Shown in pieces: positions 24,530 to 36,818 of a DNA stretch of 64,000 nt (position 1 is the stretch's first letter; each line of letters opens with the position of its first letter). The position numbers and the translations under genes were made by a program. This DNA comes from Desmodus rotundus (taxonomy: Eukaryota; Chordata; Mammalia; Chiroptera; Phyllostomidae). The notes beneath the pieces are model-generated. The model worked only from the letters and a program-made list of their open reading frames with translations, made no database searches and was not told the DNA's origin. Where the stretch lies: NCBI RefSeq assembly GCF_022682495.2, contig NC_071392.1, positions 87,126,797 through 87,190,796 of the forward strand. The letters run 5' to 3'.

Positions 24530-26975
24530 CCCAGCAACAATAAATAGTAACTCATATGAAATGTTATTTACCAGGGAAGCTCCTTAGAGATTTGTAGCCC
24601 CAGATTTTTCCTGGGGGTGGTTACATAGGTGCCCTCTGCCAAGCATTAAACAAAATTCCGTGCTCCCAGGGGAAAAGCAGGTGTTTGACATAAGCCACTC
24701 TGGTCGCACCTTGGAAGCATAAGAAGCCATGCTTATTACAGAGTAGTGGGCTACCTCCCCGAAATCAAATTCCCAGACACCAGCCAAAGCCCAATCTGAC
24801 AGCATGCTTTTTAAAGATAGCAGTCTCAGGCCTATGATGTTAATTTTTTTGTTTTTTTTTTTTGGCTGGGTGGCACCGTTGGTCTTTATCAATTCAATAA
24901 GTTATAATAATTAAAAAATGTACCTTTCTTCTTTATGTGCTCGGTACTCACACCTCATCCAGACTTGGAAGTGTCTGCCTTTCCTTGGGTTTTAGGCTAG
25001 TTGACTGCCCTGCAGCCTCAGCTCTCTGATTAAATCAGTCCGGAATTTGTGGGTTACCTGGCATTTTTATAGTTATAGTCTAAGTGATGTCTTTTCCAGC
25101 TTTCAGCATCTGAAGCTGAATCCAGAAGCCAGAATGGATTTTTAAATTTCTAACATATTTGGATTTTTACAATGTTACCTGTCAAATACTAATTTTTCAC
25201 TTACATGCCCCATAGATTTCAGAGATTAAAGCTGGTATAGTACTAATTCACTGAAATTTCTTTAACTTATGTTTCAATAGGTGAACGGTTTTTGAAATGT
25301 ATATGTACATATTTTAATTGCTCAGTACAGAGGGCCACATTCCAATTAACCCATTAGTTTTGTCCACACTATTTCCATCATTTGCATTTATAGAAAAGTT
25401 ATGTTAACAAAATTAATAAAAGTATTAGTTATTAACACTGAATTTATTAATGTTGAATAGACGATGCTGATGTTCACAGTAATCATGATGTGGTAATATC
25501 GTAGCAAATAATACATGGTCCATCGTCATTTGTGGATTTTACATTTCACTTTGCCTCCTCAACAAGACAATGCTCTCTGTGTTCTTGTTTCAGTTGTCAG
25601 CCTATCAACAAGTAACCTTTTTCTTTTTGTCTGACTGGAGCTATTGAGCTGAAATACACATGAACAAATTTAGAAATTGTTTGGATGATGAAACCAATCC
25701 AGACGATCCCAGGAACCTAACTGTACTTCCCCAGGAACAGTGGTTCGGTATTCACCAACTCACTGCTTGCTGTAACTTTACAGAACACAGTGCACAGCGT
25801 GAGAATGGATTGCGAATTTGTAAAATACTCCATTATAATGGTTGATTTATCAATGTGTACACCCTGGAAGGAGTGGGGAGCCCCTGACCCCAGGTTGCTC
25901 TTGATCCAGACTAGAGGAAGATACAAGTGTCATTTTCATTTTTTGACCTTGCTTACCTCCTGGTCCAATGTCATTTTAACAACTAAAAATTAACCCTAAT
26001 ATCTCAAATCCATCTAACATTTAAAGCTCCATGTTCAAAGTTGTCCCAAATATATCTTAATGATATTTTTAATAATTAATGATGTATATACTCCATGTTT
26101 TATAAGTATACAGTACACATTTTTATATGCATATGAAGTTATACACACACTCACACAAGCTATTCCACTGAGAACCATTACTGCTGTTAGTGGGAAAAAG
26201 GTATTGCATTGTGCTCCCTATTTCCTCACTGTTCTGTTAGTTTAGAACTTTCATGAACCATGAAACAAAAAAAGTTTCTAACATGATCACAATTACTTAT
26301 TTTAATATAATTTAATGAATATTAATGATACAACTTGCAGTAACATCTTATGAAAGTTCAGATTTCCTGGCGGCACTTTTTGTCAGTGGGGTGCATCCCA
26401 CTAACAATGCACAAAGTGCCATGTTCTAAACCACTTGGAATGGTTACTTTTCCTCTATTCGATTCTATCACTTTGAGTTCATTGGTTTCCATTTCTTTGC
26501 ATTTCATCTGTGCTTCTTTTGATTTTATTGAAAATATAAAGCACAGATTTAAAAATTAAAGCATTTAGACTTCAAAATTATAATCATAAACAGTACATTC
26601 AGGTGGAATGCCCCCGTTCATGTCATCTCTGCTTCTCCCTCTCTCACCTGCCTTTGACAGATTACAGTTGCATTAGTTACTGGCTTGGCCTTTCACTATC
26701 TTTATTTCTAAATAATGTGTATGAATTTGAAGAAAACGATAAATACAAATATATATTTACCACCTTCTAAAATACATTGTATTATTTTATTAATCTCTAA
26801 TTTGTTTTTTGACTCATGCAAATATTTTTTTTCATTTTTATCATTTGTTTTCTACTATGTTTATAATGTTCTTTGCAGTTGAATTACTGAGTATTTAAAA
26901 TGAATCTGGTTTTCAAATTGCAGCTGAAAAGGCATTCCTACATTACAGTTATGAAAGAATTTACCTGATTCCTGC
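24530..26975. other. AT-rich unassigned stretch
   Basis: No gene or clear repeat. Overlapping open frames around 25660-25993 on both strands have no domain. A T-run lies at about 24847-24863. Confidence 0.45.
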
Positions 26976-26979
26976 TAGT

Positions 26980-27110
26980 GCATTAAGCAGATGATGTTTG
27001 GAGTTTATCTTGGCTTACAGTGTGAGGTATGAATTCAGTTGTACCTTTTTGCGAATAGCTATCCAGCTATCATCACTATTTATTAAAATGCCCATCATAG
27101 TCCACCAGTT
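26980..27110 (-). mobile_element. possible L1 fragment
   Basis: The segment 'atagctatccagctatcatc' followed by 'actatttattaaaatgcc' resembles the reverse of a conserved L1 ORF2 stretch near the 3' end. It is short and diverged, so the call is tentative. Confidence 0.4.
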
Positions 27111-27607
27111 TAATAAGCTGATGTCTTAGTCAAGAAATAATATATTCACAAACCTCAGAATGAAATCACATATGTCAGAGGCAGACGCTTAACCTAGATT
27201 TCAAGAAAGAATTTGAGTTTCAAAAAATGTTTATATCATGTCGACAAACTTTATAATTTAATGCAACTCATAATGGCTGAGGGTTTCTAAAACTTATATT
27301 TCTGATCATGTGATTGTGAACAATTCTCAAAGAAAATGAAACGTGACATAGTCAATGAAGAAGGAAATCTCTGATATGCAACCTAATTCTACAAAAGTAG
27401 GAGATAAGAAGAACCCATTTTATTATTTAGGCCATGTGCCTGGCAAGAAATAGAATAGGAATGGAAACAAATTGTGTCACAATTTCAAAGATTTAGTAAA
27501 AAAGGTGTCAGTACAAAAAACAACAACAATGAAACTACTGTGTTGCCTTCCTAGACTCCGATGGGCATAAAGAACATGGTGAACAGGGAATTATGGGTCC
27601 TGGTAGT

Positions 27608-27819
27608 CAGCGGTGTCAAGCTTATTTTCACCCGGGGCCACATCAGACTCGAGGTTGCCTTCAAAGGGCCGAATGTAATTTTAGGACTGTATACATGTAA
27701 CTACTCCTTAACTAGGGGCAAGGAGCTCAGTGCTGTTGCCGGGTAGAAACAAGGTGCGGGGCTGTATCCAACAAGGTGGAGGGTCGGATTCAGCCTGCGG
27801 GCCTTGTGTTTGCCACCTG
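27608..27819. mobile_element. hAT-like non-autonomous element
   Basis: The ends are 'cagcggtgtcaagcttattt' and, reverse-complemented, 'caggtggcaaacacaaggcc', giving hAT-style terminal inverted repeats around a 212-bp non-coding body. The open frame at 27561-27746 lies inside it. It keeps many CpGs, so it may be younger than the L1 relics. No clean 8-bp duplication is visible. Confidence 0.65.
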
Positions 27820-27829
27820 TGAGTTAAGA

Positions 27830-29238
27830 TCAGGGGTTAAAAGCAGCATTCTGCCCAAAGGCTGCAGTTGGAGATTTAAGCAATAATTTCTAGTGCAATG
27901 AGAATTTTAGCAAGTGCTACAGAGACTTTGCAAAAGAATTTGGGGGAGGTGTGAAAATTAGTGCGGATGCATAGCCCCGTAAAATACTATTCTACATAGT
28001 CTGGAATTTTAGCTAGTGGCAAAGTGAAAATGAGGTGTGCATTTTTTCTGAAGTTGTATAATAAAGTCTTGACTCTTCGACTCATCAAACAGCTCTAGGA
28101 TTTAGGAATTGGGAGTACGTATTGTCTGCCTCACTCATTACTAACTCCCAAAATTCTTGTCTCCTGTTCCATCACCAGTCCCCCCTGCTGGGTGCTATCA
28201 GAAGCAATAGATCGGGACAATTACAGAAAGCTCAGGACCAGTCAACTCTATTTTCTCTGGGCCTGATTCTTTTTCTGACTTTTCTTTGGTAAGGGCACAG
28301 AGGAAATGTTTTAACACAACTGGAGTGACACCAGACACATCCTTCTGCATCAGTATCACAGGAAGAGAATATCAGGAAATGAATTGAAGGAACACTGGCA
28401 CCTCACGGGGAAAATAGGTCCTTTCCAACACTCGATTATATAAGTTTTCCAAACATATGGCGAAGCTGAAAAACTTTCACAATCAACCGTCATCACCTCA
28501 ATCCCCAAACTAACATTTTCCTGTAAGTGCTTTATCAAATATCTATGCATCTGCCCATTCCTCTATCCAATTACTAATCCATCTTATTTTGGGTGTACTT
28601 CAGAGTAAATTGCAGACATCAGTAAACTTCTCCCTAAAATTCTCAGCATGTATATAATTAACTAAAGCCCCTTGGCTCAAGTGCTTTCTTGGCTCACTTT
28701 AAAGCATTTTCTGAGCCAAAGATGTGTGTGTGTGTGTGTGTGTGTGTGTACTCCAATGTGCTTTATAGAAACCTAACACTGAGCTAAATACTCTTCCTAA
28801 TGCTATTATATACACCACATATACCTAAACATATACATATACATATACATAAAACAATTGAAACTCCCAATCCTAAAATGTTACTTGAACAATGCATGTG
28901 GTTACTAAGTTTCCTCAAAACATTTTTTTTAAATTAAACTTCTTTTTATTGCCTGGCAGAGGGGTTTGTTTTTTAATCAAATTTGATAATTAAAGAAGAT
29001 TTGCTTTTGGCTGTGTTTTCTCACATGTTCTCAATTCTGACAGCATTTTCTTTCCAGACTATAAAATCTCCCCTTAAATTACTGGTGTCTCAGGACAGCA
29101 GACGGAGTGTTGGTGTGCAAAGACAGAAAGTGGGTGTGAGAAGTCTGTTCACATACAGCGGCCCTCATTAGACGTGCTTAGTCTTTCACGGACTCAGTTG
29201 CTTATCCTGTGACAGAGAATGACTTATTTTTTCTGATC
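27830..29238. other. unassigned stretch
   Basis: No gene seen. It contains a (GT)n run at 28722-28749 and a (CATATA)n patch at about 28830-28850. Confidence 0.45.
28722..28749. repeat. (TG)n microsatellite
   Basis: Fourteen uninterrupted TG units. Confidence 0.95.
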
Positions 29239-29470
29239 AAGATTGTCTTTAATTTCGCCCTGGCTGGTGTAGCTCAGTGGACTGAGCAAAAGCTGTGAAC
29301 CAAAGGGTCGCCAGTTCAATTCCCAGTCAGGGCACATGCCTGGGTTACAGGCCAGGTCCCCAGTGGGGGGCACCCAAGAGGCAACCACACATTGGTATTT
29401 CTCTCCCTCTTTCTCCTTCCCTTCCCCTCTCTCTAAAAATAAATCTAAAAAAAAAGATTGTCTTTAATTT
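29239..29470 (+). mobile_element. VES SINE with 17-bp target duplications
   Basis: The full-length bat SINE body is 29256-29453. The tRNA-derived head has an A box 'tggtgtagctcagtgg' and a B box 'ccagttcaattcccag'. It is followed by 'gggcacatgcctgggttaca', a CT-rich tract and an A-rich tail with 'aaaaataaatc'. It is flanked by perfect 17-bp duplications 'aagattgtctttaattt' at 29239-29255 and 29454-29470. The perfect duplications imply a fairly recent L1-mediated insertion. It is not a functional tRNA gene. Confidence 0.95.
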
Positions 29471-29953
29471 TACAATCCACTAATGTTCTAATTCATCAAA
29501 GCGTTACGGTTTTGAATCATGTCTGCAATAACGCAATGGCATGGAGGGAGTAAAATGTTAAACCCCACATGTGCCAAGGAGACTGAAGGGGTCAAGGGCC
29601 AGATTTCGTGAGCCGAGTCATGTTCAAATTGTTCAACAGCTAGTTACGTAACAGTCACTGTCGAAGTAGGGGAAGGTCCCGTGGGCAGAGCCTGATGATA
29701 TCCTGTAGGCTGGCCTCCCAATTTCACTCGCCGGTTGACAAAGGGGGTTGGAGTACTCTGAGGAGGCAGGGCTGCCTGGTGGCAGGGGACACTCGGAGGG
29801 CTCGTAGCATCTTATTCATCAACAGGTGTAGAGGTATTGCAACCTTTAAACCACTGGCCCAGCTTCATGGTGTCTATGGCCTCATTGCAAGTCCTGGTCT
29901 TTAGGGGAAAATCAAACTCAGTCGTTGAAGAAAGCATTGCCTTTTGTTATACG
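29471..29953. other. unassigned stretch
   Basis: Nothing recognised. One open frame of 69 codons at 29695-29904 has no domain. Confidence 0.4.
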
Positions 29954-30079
29954 CAGGGTGGGCAAAAGTAGGCCCACAGTAATAACAATAAATAGCACCA
30001 TCATGAATCAGTAATATAAGAAGAAACTGTTTCATGTACCCACAATGGTAGAACTGCACTTTTGCCCATCCCTGTACTT
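29954..30079. mobile_element. mariner-type MITE, about 125 bp
   Basis: The left end 'cagggtgggcaaaagtaggc' and the right end, reverse-complemented, 'cagggatgggcaaaagtgca' are inverted repeats of about 17 bp. They resemble the element at 15087-15192. TA follows the right end. It is non-coding. Confidence 0.7.
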
Positions 30080-33000
30080 AGTTCTTTGCTCAGCTTCAGC
30101 ATTTTAAAAATGTCATTGCATGTTCTACTTTGGAGGACAGAGCTGTTTTCTGTGGAGCAGGAAATGGGAAATAGGGAGTGAGGCAAATTACCAAAGCATG
30201 CATTTTGAAGTAAACATAGACGAGCGAGAAGGGACCTAGTAATGAGAGGCTGATTGGAAAACAGGCCCCTCCATCATGTCAATTAATCTTGATGTTGCTT
30301 GTTGTAACCTTAGTCTTTGCTATTGCTATCGATGAAAACCGAAGAGCAGCTCATTAAAGGAAACGGCAAGGGCAGAGGTCACCTCAGCTGAGGGCCATTC
30401 TCCTCCAGTGTTGTTCTCTGATTAGAAAGGAGAGTGCTCAGCCTGCACCTGCTGGGCTGTCACTCTGTCCCAGTTCTGTCGATTCTCTGCCACTACCTTG
30501 TGGAAGGTAAATCCTTTGAATACACAACTAGATTACGCAGGATTGGACAAACACACAAATACACACAGACCGTTGTCTCAATGTTATTTGAAGAATTAAG
30601 CATTAAATGTGTTTATATATTTTGTGGAGTTCAGGTGAGGTCTGAAATACTGAAAACCAACCAAAGAAATCCAATTATATCCGCAACAAAATAACACAAA
30701 TAAAAAAAATAATAAAAATCCTCACCTAAGAAAATTGAGAATTGTTTAGTAAATCAAACAAATAAATTATACGGGCATTCTGATATCCATTTTTATCCAT
30801 ATATCTCCCTATCTCTTTCCATCCATCCATCCACCCATCCATATCTATCTATTATTTATCATCTATCTATCTATTTCACAGAGAGACAATATGGGGGCAG
30901 AGAGAGAGAGAGAGACAGACAGACAGACGGACACAACCAACTCCTGGGGGAAATGTTAGAGGGGAGCAGACTTAGAAAACATTAGTGGTCAGAGGGAAGA
31001 GCCTCTACTGAATTCATTTCTCTCTCTTTGTCAGACCAGCTTTATTTCCACACCCCTCTGTACTCACTATCTACACCTTCCCTTTCAAAATTAATCACTT
31101 GGAGCCCTTTAATATGCCAGATTACCCTGATAAGAAGAAACTCATCTTTAAGAATTAGTTTTAGAGCTCAAGCTATAAAATGATAGAGACATACCAGTAC
31201 AAATTTGAGCTTCCGATGGAAAGCTATAATATCCCTTCGTTTTCAAAGTTCTTCTCTGTCAACCACACAGAATAAAAACACAGATATTACAAGGAGTCTC
31301 TCCTTGAGAGATGGAGAGAGGGCACAGGGTGGGTGATCAACAAATTAAAAAAAAAAGTTGATAAGATCCATGAGAGGAGTTTCATTGCAACCATTACTGC
31401 CTGAACTCTGATAGATTCAGAAATAAAACAAAGGACAAATGTCCTGGGGAAGAATGATGGGAGAGAGGATTTCAGTGACGGAATGTACCTTTATCTGTTT
31501 GAAACTTCCGTCAGCTGCATCCATGTCAGAAATATGGATACAACTTGCTGCTCATTTAAAACACCGTCCTAGCAACCTCTCACCACCAGCTGGAACTGGC
31601 ACCAGGGTGGGACCTCATTCGTTCCCTGTAGTCCGGGAAGAGACATTCAGGCTGAAAGCAACATGTCTTAGCGGAGGTGTTCATCTATCTCTCATATTAA
31701 TGTTAATCTTGCTTTAAATATTTGTTATTTAAATTATTTATTATATTAATGCAATTTTAATGAGGCATTACCCAGGCCAAAGAAATCTAAATTACATCGA
31801 CTCTAAACACATACAACTATCTGCAATGTATGCAAAGTGTTATCACTCACATTTGGGAGAGAGCATCGGAAAGATTAAATGCGTAATCATATATTTTATA
31901 ACAGAAATGATATGTATTAACAGAGCATCCTATTACACCAGTGTGGAGAGCTGTGTGGGCTACTGTTTGGTAAGCAAAATCCAGCATCTTTTTTGAAATA
32001 ATAAAGAACAGATATATTTGAAGCATATGCCCTATTCAACTCACATTCCTATAAATTATATTTTTAGCAAAATTTGACCATATTTGGAGCTTCAGTTTTC
32101 TAATCTGTGGTAAATAAATGCTTCGGTGAGAATGAACTGAAAAATGCACCCAAAACACTTGGTACCCAGGAGGCGCTCTCTTACCATTTAGAGCTTTTAG
32201 GAGGCCGCTTCTTTTTGTGGTGTGTTGCTCAGGTCCTCCTGAAAAATGTCCTGGAGAAATGCAGTAAATCTGTGAAGATAGCATTTCCTGTTTGCCAAGG
32301 GGGTTAACATTTTTTTAAAAAATTAAAAGAACAACAAAAAATGTGGTGCAGCTGTTGCCAGGATTCTGCAAGATATTCCAAACTCAGGCGTTGTTACTAA
32401 GAATTTAGAGAGAGATGTTTCCATAAATTGGTAAAGATCCTGGAAGCCTATCTGCCTGTAGTTTAGGAATTTAAAGCTATCTTGAGCCTGGGCAACTGAC
32501 TAGACAAAGATACTTCATTGGAAAGAGGCAACAATTCTGCGTGAGAATTCAGAACACAACATTTTAACAGTGCCAATGAATAGCAACAGTGCACAAGGCT
32601 TTTTTCTTTCATTTTTATGCACTTTAAATTAGTCTGGACGATGAGCATTTTTTACTTAAATAACCAGAGAAAACACGGCGGTAAATCCTGCTAGCCAAAT
32701 ATGACCATGACCTATCAAGCCTCTCCATTTATTCACTGACGTCTTTGACCAATCGGAGCACAGTCGTTCGGGCCCGTTCTGCGTATCATCACCAAATTCT
32801 TTGGGAATTTCTCATCCGTTTCTGAGCCATTCAAATACCCTCTGATGAAGGTCTTCCCTGCTTCGTCGATCTACGCTGGCCCTGAAGTAACCTTTTTGAC
32901 TGCTGCTTCTTTCAGAGTATTTAGAAACCCTCCTCTCCCCTTAAGATGCTTTTCACCTTCCCCGTTCACGCCCTTCAATTCTTCTAGAACTATTATTCTC

Positions 33001-33386
33001 TTACATGGCTTTCATGGCAGATTGAACCTGATCTTCTTTTGTTTTAGTGCTAATAGCCCCCTCTGCCATTCCTTTATTTCCCATCTTTCTGTTTGCCCAC
33101 TACAACATTTTCCTATGCCTAAACACCTTCCTGAAATCTGCCCAAACTGCTAAGGAAAATAAACTTCAGTAAAGCATTTTCTTGCTAGCGCTACACCCGG
33201 TCTTTCACATAGTTAGCCCGACAAATCTCCTGAGCAAAATAAACCCTTGCCACAGTGCGATCACTCACGCTGAGTGGCTTCAAACTGAAATGCAAAAATG
33301 TTAGAGTTATATTATTGTGGGAAGTATTTCTCGGAGTACATATTTAGAAATATGGCCACATTTCATGTCTATAAAATATGTAACTT
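30080..33386. other. unassigned stretch with tetranucleotide repeats
   Basis: No gene seen. Composite simple repeats lie at 30796-30932. From about 32690 to 33250 the sequence is slightly richer in CpG and carries 'aaaataaacttcag' and 'aaaataaacccttgcc', which look like polyadenylation-type ends of an unidentified element. Confidence 0.4.
30796..30932. repeat. composite simple repeat
   Basis: A chain of (ATCC)n, (ATCT)n, (GA)n and (GACA)n blocks separated by short unique spacers. Confidence 0.9.
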
Positions 33387-33740
33387 CAGTAGTTCTTCCC
33401 CGCCCCCCTATCTCTGGTTTTGCTTTCTGGGGTTTCATTTACCTGTGGTCAACCACGGGTAATAAATTCCACAGGTAAAATTCCAGAAGAGGTCATTCAT
33501 AAGTTTTCAATCGCATGCTGTTTTGGGTCGCGTGATGAAATCTCATGCTGTTCTACTCTGACCCTCCCAGGATGTGAATTCTCCCTTTTCCAGGGTATTC
33601 CCAGTGTAGACACTCCCCACTCATTAGTCTCTGTTATCAGGTCTGCTGTTGTGGTACCGCAGTGACTGTGTTCAAGCCCCCCGTATTTGACCTAACAGTG
33701 GCCACAAAGCACAAGGGCAATGCACTTTCAGGCACGTACT
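33387..33740 (+). mobile_element. Tigger-type DNA transposon, 5' end
   Basis: It begins 'cagtagttcttccccgcc' and continues with 'ctggttttgctttctggggt', 'acctgtggtcaaccacgggt' and 'cgtgatgaaatctcatgctg'. These match, from memory, the 5' end of a pogo-like Tigger element. It runs to 'cagtggccacaaagcacaag', where the transposase ATG would lie (here GTG), and then stops matching. It is a 3'-truncated fossil with no transposase domain. Confidence 0.8.
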
Positions 33741-35196
33741 GGAGATTTTGGGATGTAGCTCTGGAGGATAAGGCTGGTCTTCTCTATGTGACAAAATCTC
33801 GGTTCTGGTAGAATCGGCGAATATCACCTGGTTGAGGTCCAGTCACTCAGTGGAAGTTGGCTTTGCTTCAGTACTTTCCTCACTGAGTCACAGTTCTGCC
33901 AGTGCTGGGAAAACTAGTAAGCACCACCCAGGAGCTATTGCTGCGAGGCTCTGTCCTTTGATAGTTCTCTCTTCCCCTGTGTTATCTGGAAACTTGTCTC
34001 CCTACAGATGTCAGCTGTTTACTTACTTACTTACTTATTTATTTAACTGTTCTTCTTCCTGAATTTGTACATGGCAAGTTTTACCTGTCTTTTCTTTTGC
34101 AAAAGAGCCCTTTAAATATTGAGAACACCTCCATATACTGCCAGAGGCTTCTGTCTTCATTATCTGAACCTGTTTGTTCTATTTTAAAGTCATCTATATA
34201 ATCAGCACCCCCCCCAAAAAAAAACCCCTACGTAAAACCAACAACTGTATTATAGCTTATGGTAACTTTGAGTTTGCTCTGAGGGCAAATACAAATTAAA
34301 AGTAAGAGGCTGTTCTCTCCGGAAAATTAAGGAAGACTTCCCTCCACTCCCTTTACTTTACAAAACTTGTGGTTTCTTTCTCTGCCTATGAAATGTAGGT
34401 AAATCTTTTTTAAAGACTAAACCAGCAGTTCAGGAGCATTTCCTCAAGGACCTGGGAGCCCCCTCTCTGAAGTGTAGTCATCAGACACACAGAGCCCGTC
34501 TCCACCTTTGCTGGGAGCGTAGGGACCCACGTGCAGCTAGCACCGAGCTCCAGATGGCAAATGTACCCTGTGGTCACAAAGATGCGAGAAATGTATTGTT
34601 TTGTTTAAAGACAATTAGCGAACACAAATGATTACCCCAATTACTAAATTAATTTCGGATGAAGCATATAGGTGCCATCAAGTCTCTTACTTGAAGACTA
34701 GTTGTCATTTATCTTGAAACATGCATGTAATAGGTTATATTTGCTTGGCTATGGAATAGGGTGAGATTTCTTCCCTGGACAGCCCTTCAGTGAAGTGTCT
34801 GTAGTGAGCATCACATTCTGATTTAACACCTCTTCAATGACAAAAGTCTATTCTCTGTCCTCTACTTTGGTGGGGACCTCTTCTGAGGTGGCAACAGATG
34901 TTGATTTTAGGTATGTTCCTCCATCACTGCCACATGGAATCTCATATGTGTGAGATTTATTTATCAATGGATGCAGGATCTGTTTAAAAATATGATCACA
35001 TAATCAGAGCCCATCACTTGTGATGGGAGGCAAAGGGAAGGGAAGCGTTTTCAGATTACTTTTAAAATTTGCTTTTAAAAACAACTTGATGATATACAAT
35101 GAAAACAAGTAAGAATTAGCCTTAAGTTATTTCTGCCAGATCGCTGAAGATGTGGAAATGACAAATAATTAGAAATAAAAAGGTATGTGTGTATTT
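33741..35196. other. unassigned stretch
   Basis: No gene seen. A (TTAC)n/(TTAT)n run lies at 34021-34044 and a C8A9 run at about 34207-34224. Confidence 0.45.
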
Positions 35197-35213
35197 TATA
35201 TATATATATATAA
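35197..35213. repeat. (TA)n run
   Basis: A short AT dinucleotide run beside the SINE that follows. Confidence 0.85.
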
Positions 35214-35237
35214 AACATATATCTATCAGGTTTTAAA

Positions 35238-35328
35238 TTTTTAAATTTATTTTTTTATCCTCACCTGAGGACATGCTCATTGATTTTAGAGAGAGAGGGG
35301 AAGAGAGAGAGAGAGAGAGAGAGGGAGA

Positions 35329-35370
<42 letters not shown>

Positions 35371-35527
35371 TTGATGTGAGAAAGAAACATCTATTGGTTT
35401 CCTCACATACACCCTAATCTGGGACTACACCTGCAACCTAGGCATGTGCCCTGACTGAGAATCAAACTTGCAACCTTTCAGTTTACTGGATGATGCTCTA
35501 ACCAACTGAGCCACACTGGCCATGGCA
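35238..35527 (-). mobile_element. VES-type SINE with expanded GA tract
   Basis: Reverse orientation. Right to left: 'aaccaactgagccacactgg' (head), 'ctgactgagaatcaaacttg' (B-box region), 'ctaggcatgtgccctgactg', then the 'gaaacattgatgtgag' segment. The purine tract has expanded into an interrupted (GA)n of about 80 bp (35287-35366). Its 'tatcctcacctgaggacatg' end is shared with the copy at 59066, a subfamily feature absent from 24203 and 29256. Confidence 0.88.
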
Positions 35528-35544
35528 AGATGTATTATTTTTAT

Positions 35545-35592
35545 ACACACACACATATGCACACACATACACACATATATGTGTGTGTGTAT
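35545..35592. repeat. (AC)n/(GT)n palindromic microsatellite
   Basis: An AC-rich run meets a GT run through a central ATAT, giving the perfect palindrome 'acacacatatatgtgtgt'. Confidence 0.9.
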
Positions 35593-35989
35593 TTTTTATG
35601 AGTTTGAGAAATATATACTATTATATTAATTTTAAATTTCCTGAGATACTAAAATGAAACAACAGGTAATCATTTCACTTGCAAAAAAAATGATTGAAAA
35701 GAACATGTTTGAAAGAAACTGATCACACCAGTAGAATATATAACATATTATAAACCCAAGGCAAAAGAATAAGGGATATAGAGTTAGACATCTACTTTCA
35801 CATTCTTTTCAACATAGTCAGGGATAGGTCTTCACTGAGTTGGGAACATCTATCCAACAAGCAGAATGTTTTGAGGTCACAAAATATCAGTATTTTGGTC
35901 AATGACTTGCAAGTCAGAATGAATATGCATGCTCACTAGCTTTGCACAGGAAAAAAGGATCAAATAGCAGAAGTAATTCATCACAAGGT

Positions 35990-36620
35990 AGCACGTTGTT
36001 GGTGGAGATATAAAAATGGAGCAGTCAATGTGGGCAGTAGGTCCTCAAAGGGTTAAAACAGAATTATCATAAGGCTTACTGCCCCTAGGCATACACCCCA
36101 AACAAATGAAAACAGGCACTCGAACAAACGGTGGTAAAAAATGGCCATGGCAGCACTGTTGACAACAGCCAGCAGGTGGACACAGCCCACATGTGCATCA
36201 CTGGATAAAAGAATACACAAAACATGGCGTGCACGTGCAATGGAGTGCAAGTAAGCCATATGCAGGAGGGAAGCACTGTGATACATGCTACCATGTGAAT
36301 GCGTGTCAAAACCACTGTGCTAAGTGAAAGCAACCATACACAAAGCATCCCATGGATCTGTTTATGAAAGAAATATCCAGAATATGTAAATTCATGGAGA
36401 CAAAAAAGTAATTGCTTGCTGCCTGGGACTAGAAGGAAGGAGTGAATGAGGAGTGACCTGTGGATGGGTATGGCTGTTTTGGAAGGAGGGGGTATAAAAG
36501 TTTTTGGAACTAGGGGGAGGTAATGGTTGAACAATAGTGTGGATAAATGCAATGCCACAGAACTGTATGCTTTAAAATGCTAATTTTTTTGTTATGTGAA
36601 TTTCACCTCAGTTGAAAAAC
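35990..36620 (+). mobile_element. L1 3' end, old
   Basis: Diverged ORF2 terminus and 3' UTR: 'cttactgcccctaggcatac', 'ggcagcactgttgacaacag', 'gtggacacagcccacatgtg', 'ctaagtgaaagcaaccatac', 'gcctgggactagaaggaagg' and 'tgtgaatttcacctcagttg'. The minus-strand open frame of 157 codons (36085-36558) is the antisense of this L1, not a gene. Confidence 0.8.
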
Positions 36621-36818
36621 ACTAGTGTTTGGCTATAGTTATTTCTTGGGTAAGCTAATGAACATCTTGCTTAGGTAGTGCCCAGGGAGTTCAAATAATC
36701 TTTAATAGATAACTACAAATTTATAGATGTCTACCATGAATGCACTCACGGAAGGGACATAGCAAATATAGTAGTTGTGGTAATGGAAATGTCATAGCAA
36801 TCTACTTTTTTAAAATTC

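Noticed and set aside
29256..29330. tRNA gene suggested by A and B box sequences
   Set aside because: It is the tRNA-derived head of a VES SINE, followed by the SINE body, an A-rich tail and target duplications.
36085..36558. Longest open frame in the window, 157 codons on the minus strand
   Set aside because: It is exactly antisense to an old L1 3' end reading plus at 35990-36620.
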